From: Turbatrix aceti
Taxonomy: Eukaryota > Nematoda > Chromadorea > Rhabditida > Panagrolaimidae
Length of the DNA: 64,000 nucleotides
Assembly (NCBI GenBank): GCA_963969345.1
Contig: OZ017769.1
Span: 3,658,816-3,722,815, forward strand
Direction: 5' to 3'
The notes under the pieces are model-generated. The model was not told the DNA's origin, ran no database searches, and worked only from the letters and a program-made list of their open reading frames with translations. Shown piece by piece: positions 36,521 to 49,470 of the stretch; positions within the stretch are counted from its first letter, which is position 1, and each line of letters opens with the position of its first letter. Position numbers and translations under genes: made by a program.

Positions 36521-37326
36521 GACGGACGATTCGCAGCCAGGTGTGACCGTGGTTGTGTTCGTGTTGAATGAGCAAAGAAGCAAGGAGATAGACAAAAGCA
36601 CGGTGCGCAACGACGATACAAGCCGCAGCTAGCGTCGGCTCTCTGTTTTGGTGGCCATGGCGCGCAACATTCGATACAAGATCGCGGTGCGTGCGCAAAT
36701 TTTAATTGCAAGCAAGCGTTTATTTTACTTTCAGTTGAAATTGAAAAATGATGTTACTTTTGCGATGCGCAATAATATTACTTTTTTGATGTTACCCATT
36801 ACTTTTATTACGGTTTATCAGTTTAGCAGACGTAACAAAACTCCCGGCTGGATTTTTTTGGTTTACGATGAATTCTACAAAGCAACTCTCGGGTGGAAAT
36901 CGATATCGCTGTTTTTGATGTTTTCTGGAGTTTTTTTTACGGTGAATCGTTGATTTTGCACTTTTCGATGCATTTTTTGTCAGTTTTCAACATTTTTTCC
37001 TATTTTTAGCCTTTGTTTATATTTTTTTGCTGTAAAACCCTTCAATTTTTTTCCGCTGGAAAAACCCTCGAATAGTCATCGTAATTTACTTCGTACAATA
37101 GATGGTAGGCGACAACAAATATACAACCAACGTCGATGCCTCTTTTTTAGTGAATAATAATACTTTCGCGGGGAAGGAGGGGCTGTGGAAAAAAAAGCAA
37201 CCAGGAGATCGAAAAAATCGAAATGGGACAAAATCAAAAAAAAGTGAAAAGCTAACAACGACCGGTGGCTACACCCGAGTGTGTCAGAGAAAGAGCAATT
37301 GATTACAAAAAAAAGACAACAACCCA
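36521..37326. other. Spacer between the formin and SCAF-like genes
   Basis: The right part is the formin 3' UTR, and the left part is the SCAF-like promoter. Around 36740-36850 there are scattered GTTACTTTT / TTACGG motifs like those in several introns of this window. No exon is visible. Confidence 0.5.
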
Positions 37327-40300
37327 TCAATTCTCGCGGTCTCTGGGAGGCACGAAGACGACCGGAGTCTCGGCTTTCCGGACCCAGTATCCATTGACCG
37401 CTGCGGTGATATCGGTATGTCTGGCGGTGGAGCGCGTCGACGAAGCCCGGCTGCTCGAGGAGGAAGAATCACTCGCCGACATCCCCTCTGACGAGCTCGG
37501 TGCCTTCGGAGAGAACTTCTCACGGATCGCAGCGTCGAGGGAGGCCTTGAAGACGAGTCGATCGTCGGTATGGCCTTGGATGGTCTTGAGCGGTGCTCTG
37601 GATTTGGGTTGTCGGGCTTTGGTGTACTCCTTGGCGGCGGTTTCAAAGTCCCGCAGGAAGTCGGCCACGTCGCGGAATAGGTCCTCCATGGGGTATTTGA
37701 ACTGACCGATGGTCAGGTATTGCTGGAGCTCGGCCCAGGAGCGATCCCAGGTTTTGAGTTTCTGAAAAAAATCGTTGTTTAACCCAAAACAAGTTGATAA
37801 AATCTGGACGGCTGGCCGAAAAAAACGCCGGAATATGGATTTTCAGGACAAAAAAAGCCGGAAAAAAAAATTTTATGGAAAAGAATTCAAAATTTTGTTG
37901 TTTAAAAAAACGTTTTTTTCATGTTTGAAAAATTGTTCTTTTTATTTTTTTTGTTAGGTTTTTTTCATTTTTTTGGTTTCGAATTTTTTTGAACCCAAAA
38001 TCGAATTTTTATAACAAAACTCACGGATTCAAGCGTGCCGACGTCCATAGACAGAATCTGGACGTAAGGGCCCATAACAGTGTTGAAACAGTCGCTTGTC
38101 TGTTGACTTTTGTAATTTTTGATGTAATTCGTCGTCTAAAAACAACAAAAATACCAAAAACCTCCCTTTAAAAAAAAAAACCACCTACCATGGTTGCCTG
38201 TCCCTTGAGACTCTCCACCTGCTTCCTAATCCCGGAGACGTCGAGCTGGCTGACCTTGGGGATCAGATCCAGCTCCTGAATCAGCTGCAGACACGCATGA
38301 TCGTTGTGCTTCGCCAGGATGTAGACCAGCGTCTGGAGAACCGTTGCCGTGCCCGCGCTGTTCTTCGTATCCGGCAGTTTCGTCAGGAGTGAAGGCTTGA
38401 ACGCGTACACCTCATCGTAGGATTTTGATCGACGATTGAGGTAATTTCCGACGAACAACAAAATGTTGGCAAAATCTCGGAAAACAGTCGACGCGATGAG
38501 TTGTTTGAAGGCGCCTTCGATGAGTTCGATTTTGTCGAGGAGGCTTTTGACGGTGTCTTCCCAGGTCTGAACGAGCAAAATCGCCCGGAAACGAGGGACG
38601 ACGCCTTTCACCTGGGAGAGCATGACCAGGTATTTCTCTCCATCCAGCATCTCCTCGATGTCAGCCGACGTGCACGCAGCCAGCTTTGCCCGGACGTCAT
38701 CGGCAGGCAAAAGTTGGAGGATTCGTTCGATGACCGACGGCTGGAGGACCGTCATGTTGATCGACATGATCGCCCGTCGCCAATCCGCAGGAGACATCCG
38801 GTAGTGGACAAAGAAGATTTCCACGTTTTTCAACTGGGTCGTATTCGTCACGATGACTCCTGTTTTGGTCTTCTTCGGTGTTCCGACGGTGTTGAGCGAG
38901 TTCATGGACCCGCTTCGGCTGCTGGACGTGCTGCCGGTGCTGGCGGTGGCGTATTCCTGCTGAAGAAGCTCCATGATGCTGACGGTCTTGAGTTCGTGCT
39001 CCTTGATTTTTGCCCACAATGATTTCCTGTCGATGTGGATGAAGGGTATCTAAAAAACTTTTTTTTTTCAAAAAAAAGGACAAAAATTGAAAAAAACTAT
39101 CTCAAAAAATTCTTGAATGGTGCAAAAAAACGGATTCTTTTTGCAAGTAGAAAATTTGCAAAAACAAATCCACAGAAAAATTTTTTGGTAAAAAAAATGT
39201 TTTTTTTAAACGGGTACTCAAAACAAAAAAATTATTTGTTTGAAGAATTCGAATAATTTTTTTTGTGTAAAAATTACTGAAACTTTATTCTGACGTTTAG
39301 TTTACCAAAAAAATCTAAATTCAACTTAAAATGGCGTTAAAACAACATTTTAATTTTTAACATAAAAAAATGCGAAATTACAAAAAAAAAAACAATAAAT
39401 TGCAGTTTTTTACAAGTTTTTAGTTTTTTAGGCCCCTTTTTTACCCCAAACCTAGCCCAAAAAAAACTTACGATATGAGCATTCCAGAACAACTTTTTCA
39501 ACTGCACCGGCGATATATACTTTCCCTTTGGAGTCAAAAACGCCGGCAACGAAGCCCCAAAAAGTCCACCAAGCCCACCGGACTTGCCCTTACCGCCGGG
39601 AGGTGGTGGGGGTCCAGGAGGAGGGGGAGGCCCGCCGCCCTTTGACAACAGTCCCGGAGGGGGCGGTGGAGGTGGAGGAGGACCGCCGCCGCCCTTGCCG
39701 AGCAATCCGGGAGGCGGAGGAGGTGGGGGTGGTGGTGGAGGAGCAGGACCCTTTCCTGGGCCTAGAAGCCCCGGTGGTGGGGGTCCGGGCGGCGGAGGAG
39801 GGACGGAGAGATGGGGAGCTCCGGAATCCTTGCCTCCTGCCTTCGACGGAGACTGAACGGCCGGTCTGCCGACCTTGGATTGGGGAATTGCCTGGAGTGC
39901 CATCGGGGTGAAGGACGTTTCGGGTGGGATTGCATTTGAATTCGGGTCTTGGATCTGAAATACCGTAAAAATACATAATAAACAAAAAATTCCAAAAAAC
40001 TTTTTTAATCAAAAATCCATTTTCAAGTAAAAAAACTCACATGAGCTCTCAGTTTGGAAGTTTCCGACTGAAATTCCATAATCTTGTTCTGTAGCTCGCT
40101 GCACTTCCGCAACGACTCAGATCTCAGCTCATTGGCGATTCGTACTCGGTCGAAGAGCGTGCTCACAAACGGGTCTTTCTCATACTCGCGCAGAGCCTCG
40201 TCGGACTTGACCCCGTGCCAGAGCTCCTTCGCCATGTCCACCTTGTCGCTGGTGTTGAACAGACAGTGCCGCAGAACGTGGTCGGCGTAGGCAAAGTAAG

Positions 40301-42026
40301 TCGGCCGAGAAAAGTTGTTGTCCGCAACGAGGGCCAGAACCTGGAGGACGCCAACGACATCGGTGCTGCACGCCGCAAGGGCATCCACACAGCCTTCGAA
40401 AGTCGTGAGATCCGTCTGACTGAAAAGAAGAAAAAACAAAATAAAAAGGCCTAGAAATTCTATAACTTACTCATTTTGAAAAGCGGAGGTAACTTCAGCA
40501 GCATCCTGCTTCAGAGCCTCGTCGAAACGTTCCAAAACTGCTTTGACGTTGTCATTGGTCTTTGCCACGCTCGAGATGTTCTAAAAATGGAAAAAAAGCG
40601 TTTTAGAGTGCCAAAAATTATAAAAAAAATTTCAAAAAGCCAAACAATTTTAAAAATAAAAACAAAACATTTTAGAATGTCAAAAATTGCAAAGTAGAAA
40701 AAAAATCGAACGTAAAAAGTAAAAATCAACTCACTGGAAGGTATCGATTGAGCTTGCATGTATACATCTCATTTCTAATAAGCACCCTCGCCTGCCAGCG
40801 ATGACCGTTGTCGCAGACCCCATCGATGATCGCGTTCATCAAATGAAACGCAGAAAGCAGGTTTTTGACGTTGTTCCTATCCTTGAGGTGCTGAACGATG
40901 CAGTCAAACCGTGGCTTCCCAAACATGCCACCGACGAAGGAGAACGCGTTGCACGCAATCTCGTGGGCCTTTGGACCGCTCTGACAGAGTTTTTCCATGA
41001 TTCTGGCCGCGGTTCGAAAGACGGGATCCGCGTCGTCGCTGTCGCCTTTGCACTGGTACGGCATCCAGAGAGAACGCACGACGAGACGGCAAATAGCCGG
41101 TCCTCGCTTGATCACGTTGTCCAGACCGGTCTGAAAGCCGTAATTATAGCTCAATTGCCCAGGGGAAAAGATTTTGAACGTACCTGAGTGCTCATGGTCG
41201 AGTACAGACAGCTCAGACATTCTGTGATGAGATTGAGCAGCGGTCGGGGATCCAGCATGATCTTATCATATATCCCTAACTGCAGCTTGTTAAGGTTCAC
41301 GTCTGTGATGAATGTCAGGTATTCGGGTCCATGAATGTCGAAAAACTAGAAAAAAAACATAAAAACAACGAAAAAATAAAAATTTAGGCCAAAAAAATAA
41401 TCGTAACTTTAGCAAAAGTAATCAAAAACAACATTTTTTACCGTAAATTGATAACAAAAACTACTTTTCCCTTCAAAACAATGGGTCAGCAAAAGTAACA
41501 TAAAACTATACTTTTTACAGTACTTTTATCGTAAAAAGATAACAAAAAATACTATTTTCATTGTTACTTTAGCCTAAAAATAATACAACGTGTTTTCAAC
41601 ACAAAAAACTGTTATTCCATGTTTTTTTCATAAAAACCAATCATAATCCACCAACCTCCTGAATCTCCTGATTCCCGCAGCCTCCAAGCATCGATCTGAG
41701 CTCGGCAAGGACGTCTTCAATGCAAATGTGGGTGTTGCCGTCGACGTATTCCCTGATCTTGGCGACGACGTTCTTCGTCGACATGTTGGAGCAAGCCGCG
41801 AGGTGCTGCTTGATGAGGGTGATCTTGCTGCCTCGCTCCATATGTGACAAGAGGGTCGGATCGATGCTGCGATCCCTCGCTACCTTGTCCAGGAGCTTGG
41901 AGATCTCCAAATCTGTCAGGTCATCGCTGACGTCCTTCTGCAAAAAATTGTTGCAACTGGTTGTCAACAATGATCGTAAACTCGTAAACATACCGTTTCC
42001 TTCTTCTTCTTGGGTTTTAGGAACAT
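37327..42026 (-). CDS. Formin (GBD/FH3, FH1 and FH2 domains)
   Basis: Ten exons (complement): 42026-41994, 41937-41656, 41345-41184, 41130-40735, 40580-40471, 40419-40041, 39954-39472, 39049-38189, 38135-38025 and 37761-37327, about 1083 aa. Residues 12-450 form a Diaphanous-type GBD/FH3 array (TLLSHMERGSKITLIKQHL, then a helical repeat region with RVLIRNEMYTCKLNRYLP). A coiled-coil-like stretch with Glu/Lys follows, then an FH1 region near 475-570 with four or more runs of 5-11 prolines separated by GLLG/GLLSKGGG. The FH2 domain follows, starting around LKKLFWNAHI, with KNVEIFFVHYRM, ILLFVGNYLN and VYAFKPSLLTKL. The Ser-rich tail ends in PPRDREN. It should nucleate and elongate actin filaments under Rho control. 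The subfamily is not resolved. Exon 1 is only 33 nt. A TACAG acceptor lies just upstream. Confidence 0.88.
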
Positions 42027-42954
42027 CCTGGCAGCTGTATGTGTGAAAGAGGATGAGCTCATCGTTAAAAGTATCGGCACACGCAAACAAAGTTCGATTA
42101 CAAAATCAAAAAAAACCGCAAGCGATCATGAAAGAAATCAGGGTGTGGTGCAAAAAAAGAGAGGCAAGCGCAAAAAATGCAGCGTCTCGGCGAAAACACC
42201 CGCGTCCACATTCGCAAATGCCCGAAAAAGCGCGCGCGACACACAACGCCAATATGCGTACATTCTTTCGCGCGACGAAGCCTGTTCGCGCAGACCAGTC
42301 GTGTCCGGTGATCGATTCCTTCCTTCAAAAAGCAGGTGTTTTGTCTGGATGCCCGTAATGACTGTTTTTTTCCCTCCCTCCTTCTTTCAGTTGTTCAGGC
42401 GGCGGAAGATGAGACACCGGACAGAGCAGAGCGGGAAGAAAAAGGGAGAGAAGCAAACGGCCGCGGTCTCGGTCGTGAGTCAGCCGGTGGCAACCGGAGA
42501 CGACGGCCTTTCCCGCACTTTCTCCAGGCGCAGGAGGGGGCCAGCTGGGCGATGGGCGATCGCCCGTTAGCTGACCTCCGAACGAACGGCGACATCGATG
42601 TCGATTTTACAGCATCGATGAGCCTCCCGTCTTCCGTCTTATCACCTGTCCGGCTGCCCTTTCGCTACCATCTACTGCACTTCCAAGAGACCCACCCTGC
42701 CAGTCAGTCTGTCCCAACGGACGGAAATGTGGCTAGCTAGCCTAGGATCGCGGTCAAAAGGAACACGTGACGCACAGATGTTTTCATCTGTTTCTATGAA
42801 AACAATCAACAACATTTACTCCAACACGCATAAACAACATGTTCGGTTTGTGGTTTTACACAGATCAAACACCTTGTTTTATCTGTTATTGCGCAGGAAT
42901 TTTATTTTATTTTTCACGGTGAAATCACAAAAAATTGGCCAGGTGTTTTGAAAA

Positions 42955-43345
42955 AATGCTGCGTGCAACATGCGAAAGGTTACAGTCAGTTTTACGGTCA
43001 TTTTGTGCCGTCAGGTCCCACAACGAAAACAACAATTGAATTAGATCAAACACTGTATTTTTTATTGTTTTTTTATGGAGAAATAACAAAATTTAGGCCA
43101 ACTTTTCAGCCTATAAGTTGCATGCAACATGCGAAGAGTTACGGTTAATTTTACGGTCGTTTTGGAACTTTGGAATTTCAAAACACGAAAAAAAACTGTT
43201 TTTAAGCAAAATACGTTTTTTTTGCAGAAATTGAGGCCTAAATTTGTTATTTACGGTGAAATAACAATATTTCGGGCAAAATTTTTACCGATAAGCTGCA
43301 CGCAACATGCAGAAGATTACGTCTAATTTTTCGGTCATTTTGGCA
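42955..43345. repeat. Tandem repeat of about 170 bp with GCAACATGC core, three copies
   Basis: Cores lie at about 42959-42985, 43120-43150 and 43297-43325. Each reads CTGC(G/A)(T/C)GCAACATGC or a close variant, then a GAAG.GTTACG-like string, and then TTT(A/T)(C)GGTCATTTTG. Units are separated by AT-rich sequence with GTGAAATAACAA(T/A)ATT. The core is shared with the 48-bp repeat at 1677. Confidence 0.75.
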
Positions 43346-44216
43346 CAAAACAGAGAAATACTGATTTTCAATTTTCAGTACGTACCTGTTAGCGTCCACA
43401 GAACCCTACGAAGCGCATCCGATGACAATACCGCAATTGCGAGTCACTCATGGATGACGATCATTCTTCCTCCTCAAAAGAATAAAAAAATACTAAATCA
43501 TCAGAACACCGTGATTACGCATACACCCGTCATCCACACATCAAAGACAACGGCGGTGGCGTGGCGGTGGCGGACCTCGTAAATAAATGCGTGTGAAGAA
43601 GGAAGTGCAAAGTGGGGGAAAAGACAAAAAAAAACAGATAGAACAATGTAGGCCATGAAACAAAAAAAAAGGTGTTATAGTCAAGCACTCGCCACCACAC
43701 CGGCCGCCGCGCCGCCACACACCGTTATTCATTCATTCATTCATCGTCATCATCACATCAACAAGCTCGGAGAGACCCCATCATCTCTCTTTTTTTCTTC
43801 TTTGAGGAACAAAAATAAAAAATATTCAAAAATGTGTTCCTTCCCTGGGTCTATTATGCGCTAGATCCATTCCATTTATCCAGACTTTTTCCTTCTTTTC
43901 GCACCATCACGCTGCAGCTTGTTGCTGTTCGCATCATTCACTTCTCACCAGGGCGACGACGGTCACCTGATTACGGTAAACACCCGATCGATTGATTCGG
44001 ATTCGACCGGGCAAAGCCGAGACGGGCGGCGTCTGGATCCGCAATCGGGCGTAAACAATTCGTCCTGAATAAACAAACCGACCGCCACACGTTCATTCTG
44101 TCCTGTCCTGTCCGTTGAATCACCTCATGAGGTCTCCGCCCCCTGACTTTTAGTGATCTCCGCGGGGAATTAATTTCCCTCGATCAGAGTTGTTACCCGA
44201 ACAAAAATTAGCGAAT

Positions 44217-44449
44217 TTTTTATCAGAAAAAAAAATTTCGAGCTGAGCGTTGCAAATTTTTTAAAATCAATTTTCGTAATAAAAAAATTAACGTTTTTAT
44301 ATCAGAAATTTGTGTTTTTTCTTTTTTTTCTATTTTGTCCAAAAAATAGAAAAAACATAAATTTTTGATATCAAAACCGTTAATTTTGTTTATTACGAAA
44401 ATTGAATTCAAAAAATTTGCAACGCTCAGTTCGAATTTTTAATTTTTTT
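44217..44449. repeat. 233-bp hairpin
   Basis: Arms of about 110 bp (44217-44328 and 44341-44449) pair almost completely. Examples are GAGCGTTGCAAATTTTTTAAA against its complement at the far side, and TTAACGTTTTTATATCAGAAA against TTTTTGATATCAAAACCGTTAA. The loop is about 12 bases. The ends are A/T-rich (TTTTTATCAGAAAA). There is no coding content. Confidence 0.85.
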
Positions 44450-45153
44450 TTACCCCCGATCCCTGACAGATTCTATTTCCGTCGGCGAAAAATTTTTCCG
44501 TTATCGACATTGAAAAAATTTGGCGTCAAACACGTAAAATCGCTCAAAAACAGCCCAAATAGGCAAAAAAAACACAGAAATACAAGAAAAAAAAACGTTT
44601 AAATTATACTTTTTTTATTTGCATTTTTTTTAGTTTTTCAAATTGATATCTTTTTTTAACGCCTCATATTTATTCGATTATTTTAATGCTCGAATAAAAT
44701 TTTTCCCATCCCCGACTCCATTTTTCGGAAAAGGAATGAACCTCATCAACTACAAAAAAGGTGCCTTTATTCGTGCAAGGCCTATAAAAAACACACGTGG
44801 AAGCCGTCCGCGCGAGTGTGCCCATGGGGAACGAACGCGCATCCGAAGGTGGTGGTGGTAAGAAACAGAAAAAAAAACAAAGACAAAGAAAAAACGATAG
44901 CACAGGTGTAATTTGTCGACGTCGTTACGATAGCGGCGCAGTGGAGTGAGTACATAGCCCCTGTCAGCAAGCGCCATTAGACGTATGTAATCGTATCGTA
45001 ATCGTTGTCGTCAGAGCGTAAGGATGCGAAAAGTGTCGATGTGATCCATTTGAGAATGTGTGGTATACGTGTAGTTCCTATTGTTGGCAAAAAAAACATA
45101 CAAATCATAAATTTCTTTTTTTTGACCTCCGGTATTGTTATCAGCATCAAAAA

Positions 45154-48100
45154 TCAATTGGATTTGAGTTTGAGCTGTCCTTCCCGGTAGAAGTTGACCA
45201 GTTGCGTGCCAATTAGATACCTAAAACCCAGTTTTCCTCATTCCAGTCTCAAAAACCAGTAAACAAATAAAAAAACCCACTTGTCGTTTCTAATTTTATT
45301 GGCGAGTCTCTTCATCTTGGCCCACTGCCAGGATATGAAGACACACGTCAAAAGTGTTGCCATAAACAGGGGATATGAAAATCGTGTATACCAGATTTTG
45401 GTGGGGTAATCTGCGCCTAAAAAAACAAATTTTTCAATTTACCCAGTTTGAAACACTTTTTTGACAATCTGACTCACCGAGAAGATACGCCAGACCCGCG
45501 CCAAACGCGTAGGGCACCGCGAGGAAGAATGAGAGACCGGCGAGGATGGGAAGCACCACCTGCATGTACAGCTTGCTGATCGAGTAATTCCTGAGTCCGT
45601 CTTCATAAAGCTAAAAAAATCCCACGCATAATACAAAATATAAAAAAACTCATAAAAAACCCCAAATTTCCTCCAATTTTATTCAAAATCCAAAAAAAAC
45701 TCACGCCTTCAAAGACAGATTTCATCCACCAGTCTGGTCCCACAAAGACAAACGCGCAGAAGAGCTTGAAGTGCACCAGTCCCATGATCCAGTCTTTGAA
45801 AAGGGTGTTCAGAGGCGTCTGATAGGAAGCGACTCTGAGGGGCCCGATGACGAGCATGTGGAAGTAGACGCCCATCAGGAAGGGGATCAGACCCGCGAGA
45901 GGGAGTCCGCCGATGACAATCCGCCAAACGAGAGCCGCCGACGAACAAACCACGTCCCAGCCCTGGTGGAGCCAGAGTTTCGCGGCGAGACAAACCTTCA
46001 CGCCCAGCCAGATGATATAGAGTGCCAGGGCGACGGTGTAGATGTCGTTCGGGTTCTTGGACTGCAGGACAAAGTACACCAGTACCCTGCCCAGTGAAAC
46101 CGGCACCGTGAAGGCAATAAAACTGATCGTAACCAGCGTCAGGCATAGAGACAACAGCAGGCCCAAAATCCTCAAACCAAAATACGGTGGTTTGATGAAA
46201 TCGTCGCCGTGTCGATTGTTTGCCAGGAGTCCGGGCTGATTTCTGCGATTGTTGATCGACTCGTCGTCTTCGTCATCGGTCGTTTCGGTGTCTTCGTCGT
46301 TGTCTTCTTCGTCCGAGTTGACAGGCGTGAATTCTTCCATCTCGCTGTCCGCTTCGTCGTCGTCATCGTCATCGCCTGCGACGGCGGCACCCTCGTTCTG
46401 GGCAGCGTTGGCATCCCGTTCGAGGTCAGCGAGCACGTCCGCAGGCAGCAGGTACTCCTTGAGGCCGAGTATGTTGCCGAAGAAGACGCACCAGTATACG
46501 ACGAGGTTTTTGAGGAACGTGTTCGCCGAGACCTGTTCCAGGATTCGTGGAAGCACGATCTGGAACAAAAATTGATTATTGAATGACCAAACCGGTTCAA
46601 TTTACAAAAAAAAAGGCATTTGTCCAGCCAGGCAAAAAACTTACATGAAGAAGGATGAATTCAATTGGAAACTCGCCATCAGGAATGTCAAGTGTGAGAC
46701 TGAAGGTGTAAGGCAGGACAGAAGGCACGATCAGTGTGACCACTTTGAGCGGCAGGTAGACGACCAGCAGAATGATCGTAAACAGCAGCAAAACCGAGGC
46801 TACGAGTCGCCGGAAGTGGTGCAGCACCGAGTGCTCGATCATCTGAAAAGAAAAGACTAAAATTGGGCCGAAAGAACAAAATTAAAAGTAAAATTTTACA
46901 AAATACAAAAAAAGTAGTAATTACCGTAACCAAATAAGAAAAAAAGTAACATTCAAAAAACTATTTTGTATGTTACTCCCAAATTCTTGTCGTGACCGTG
47001 ACACCAGAAAGTCGTAATTTACGATTCTTATCTTTTTACTGTTTATTCATCGTTTTTATGTTACTTTTCAAATCTACGGTCGATAAATTTTTACGGTATT
47101 ATTTCCTATGAAAAAGATATTTCTCCGTTGTCTTGCAACGAATTTTTGCAACTTTGTTTTCAAAAAAAACTAATTTTTGTACTTATTCCGACTATTTTCA
47201 AATTTTTAGGCCCGTTTTTAGTCTAAAACCACCGTAATTTTCATCCCATCTCTTACCTCCTGAATAGGCTGAAATTCGGGATCATTGAGATCCCGAACAA
47301 ACCACAGCACACCGGGCCTCAAAAGATGACGCAGAACGATGACAAATGAAGCCGAATAGAAGACGTCGATCATGCCGAAGAGCCAGTGCACAAAGACCGA
47401 CGAGAGAGGCCACGTTGCGAGCGTTTTGAGCCGCATCGACAGCGTCGCACCCGTCAGCGGCAGTGAGCAGACGTCGAGCCACCATCCGCAGAACGACGGG
47501 AAGATGAAGATCTCCAGTGCCACGAGAAGGGTCACCTTCAGCATGAGATAGAAAAAGCCAAGCACCCAGTACATTCTGAAATCCATCACGTTGATGGGTT
47601 TGAACACCTGACGGCTTCGATGAGGCCGGATTAGACTCACTCCTTGAGACGGGCGTACTTGACCAGTTGATGGCACGTGCCGGCGGTGAAGGTGATGGTC
47701 ACGTAGCCGACGAAGAAGTCGATGATTGACTCGAAGTACATGCCCTTCGCTGACATGTTTAACGCGTGCAGGACGTTTTCGCCGAATTTGTAAGGCATAT
47801 ACACTGTAAAAACTGTTTTTTAGTCTTTTTTTGGGCAAAATAGTTTTTTGCTATTTTTAAAAAAATTTGTAAAAAAACAAGTCCGAGTGCAAAATGCATC
47901 GTAACCGACCAAATTACCCCTTGCTAACCTCCTCGGTAAATTACAAGTCTTTCACCCTTTCCTGTTTTTCAGAAAACCTAATTGCGATGTTCCAGAGCCC
48001 CATAAAAATAAACGACGCTCTAAAAAGCCAGCGCACGCCGCCTTTTAGCCTTCAAAAATACTCACAACAAAGCACGATGAAAATGACGTTGAGCGATACC

Positions 48101-49470
48101 ATCCAGATGACGTGCTCGATGAAGACAAAGGACCCATCGAGACCGAGGAGTCTCTGCCAGGTGAGGTCATCTCCGATACGGTCGGCCCCACCGTCATCTT
48201 CCTCAAGAGCTGCCGCCGCGGCCGCAGCAGCCGCAATCACGATCGCATCATCCGCAGGTGGATCACCTGGGTCCCCGTGATCGTGGTTATCACCCAGAAG
48301 ATTATTCTCGGGAAGAATATCTACATCGGGAAACGCGTCGTCATCAACGGCATCGAGAGTGAACATTTCAGGAGGACCGTTGGCGATCTGTTCTCGGAGA
48401 AAGACGAGTAGGATAAAAGTACCGAGAAAGACTGCCACGATGAGGAGGCCGACCATGATGTCCATTGGGATTCGCTCCGTCGACAGCGAAGTCCATGTTC
48501 CGGAGAAATTTAGGGAATACACCTTGCTGAGGGCTGCTATGAATCGTTCTTCGAACACGAAACGGTATACTCTGCCTGAAAAGTCCAAAAAACAGTAAAA
48601 AATATAAAAAACTAAAAATTTTAGGTCAAAAAACTGAAAAACCAAAATTGTCCCTTCGAGACCAACGATCGGAAAAAAACCGTAACTCGATCGTTTTCCC
48701 TAATTTTCATCCGGCTGTGTAGTAGTGGCCGGATTAAATTAGGGCATTCCAAAGGTTTTTTTTCAAAAAAATTGTATTCGAGGGATTTCGGAGCTCTGTC
48801 GAATGTTTCCTCGATCAGAGCAACCCCACCTCGGGAAAATCGACTTTTTCGACGAAAAAGTACATAAATTTTTGACAAAAAAACATTTTTTAGAAAAACT
48901 TACATGCAACAAGAGGCACCAACACCAGCCAGCAGAAAATAGCCATGAAATAGGTAAGACCGAGTCTGACGTAGCGCTTGGACATGGTCATCAGGCCCTT
49001 GACGATCTCGAGCACCGGCAAACTCTCCGGCATGTCTTCGCGATAGAGTGGTCGGAAGACAAATTTGTGATTGCACAGCTCGCAGACGTCTTTTTTGCTG
49101 TACTTGAGCCATTCCATGAGACAGTGCTGGTGGACGTATTTGATAGAACCCGTGCAGAGACACGGATGGAAGAGAGGAGACTCATCACCCGAGACCCGAC
49201 AAACCCGGCAAATGTCTGAAAAAAAAGTGATCAGGAAAAACTATTTGACAAACAAACAAAGTTTTGGTACACTTTGCAAAAAATATCGTAAACAAAAAAA
49301 AAAGATGCAGAAATTCGTAATAAAAACCGAAAAACCGCTTTTTTACCCCAAAAAACCATTAAAAAACACTCACCACCCTCATTCCAGCGATCGTCGTTGT
49401 CCGTATTGACGAGGACTTCGTCAGGCCGAGTCGAAGGGCCGGGAGCAACGACGGGATCGGGATCATCCAT
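45154..49470 (-). CDS. marc-6: MARCH6/Doa10-type ER membrane E3 ubiquitin ligase
   Basis: Ten exons (complement): 49470-49374, 49215-48904, 48575-48066, 47803-47641, 47607 (or 47614)-47257, 46842-46645, 46559-45705, 45610-45478, 45416-45281 and 45220-45154, about 940 aa. The N-terminal RING-CH (C4HC3) shows ICRVCR, then HPCLCTGSIKYVHQHCLMEW and CELCNHKF. About 14 membrane segments follow. Diagnostic TEB4 features are CGWWLDVCSL, RPGVLWFVRDLNDPEFQPIQE and the C-terminal NDKYLIGTQLVNFY. Two low-complexity cytosolic insertions are seen: an Ala run preceding EEDDGG, and a long Asp/Glu tract near residue 550. It degrades ER and sterol-pathway proteins. The join between exons 4 and 5 is ambiguous (see findings). 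The identification is secure. Confidence 0.93.

Larger units (their letters stand above)
42027..45153. other. 3.1-kb spacer between MARCH6 and formin genes
   Basis: No supported exon. The right end holds the marc-6 3' UTR, with a possible minus-strand AATAAA at 44771-44766. The left end is the formin promoter, with a mixed-composition island at 42370-42760. Three copies of a GCAACATGC-type repeat lie at 42955-43345 and a hairpin lies at 44217-44449. Confidence 0.55.

Noticed and set aside
39584..39856. Plus-strand poly-Gly ORF
   Set aside because: Complement of the poly-Pro FH1 region of the formin.
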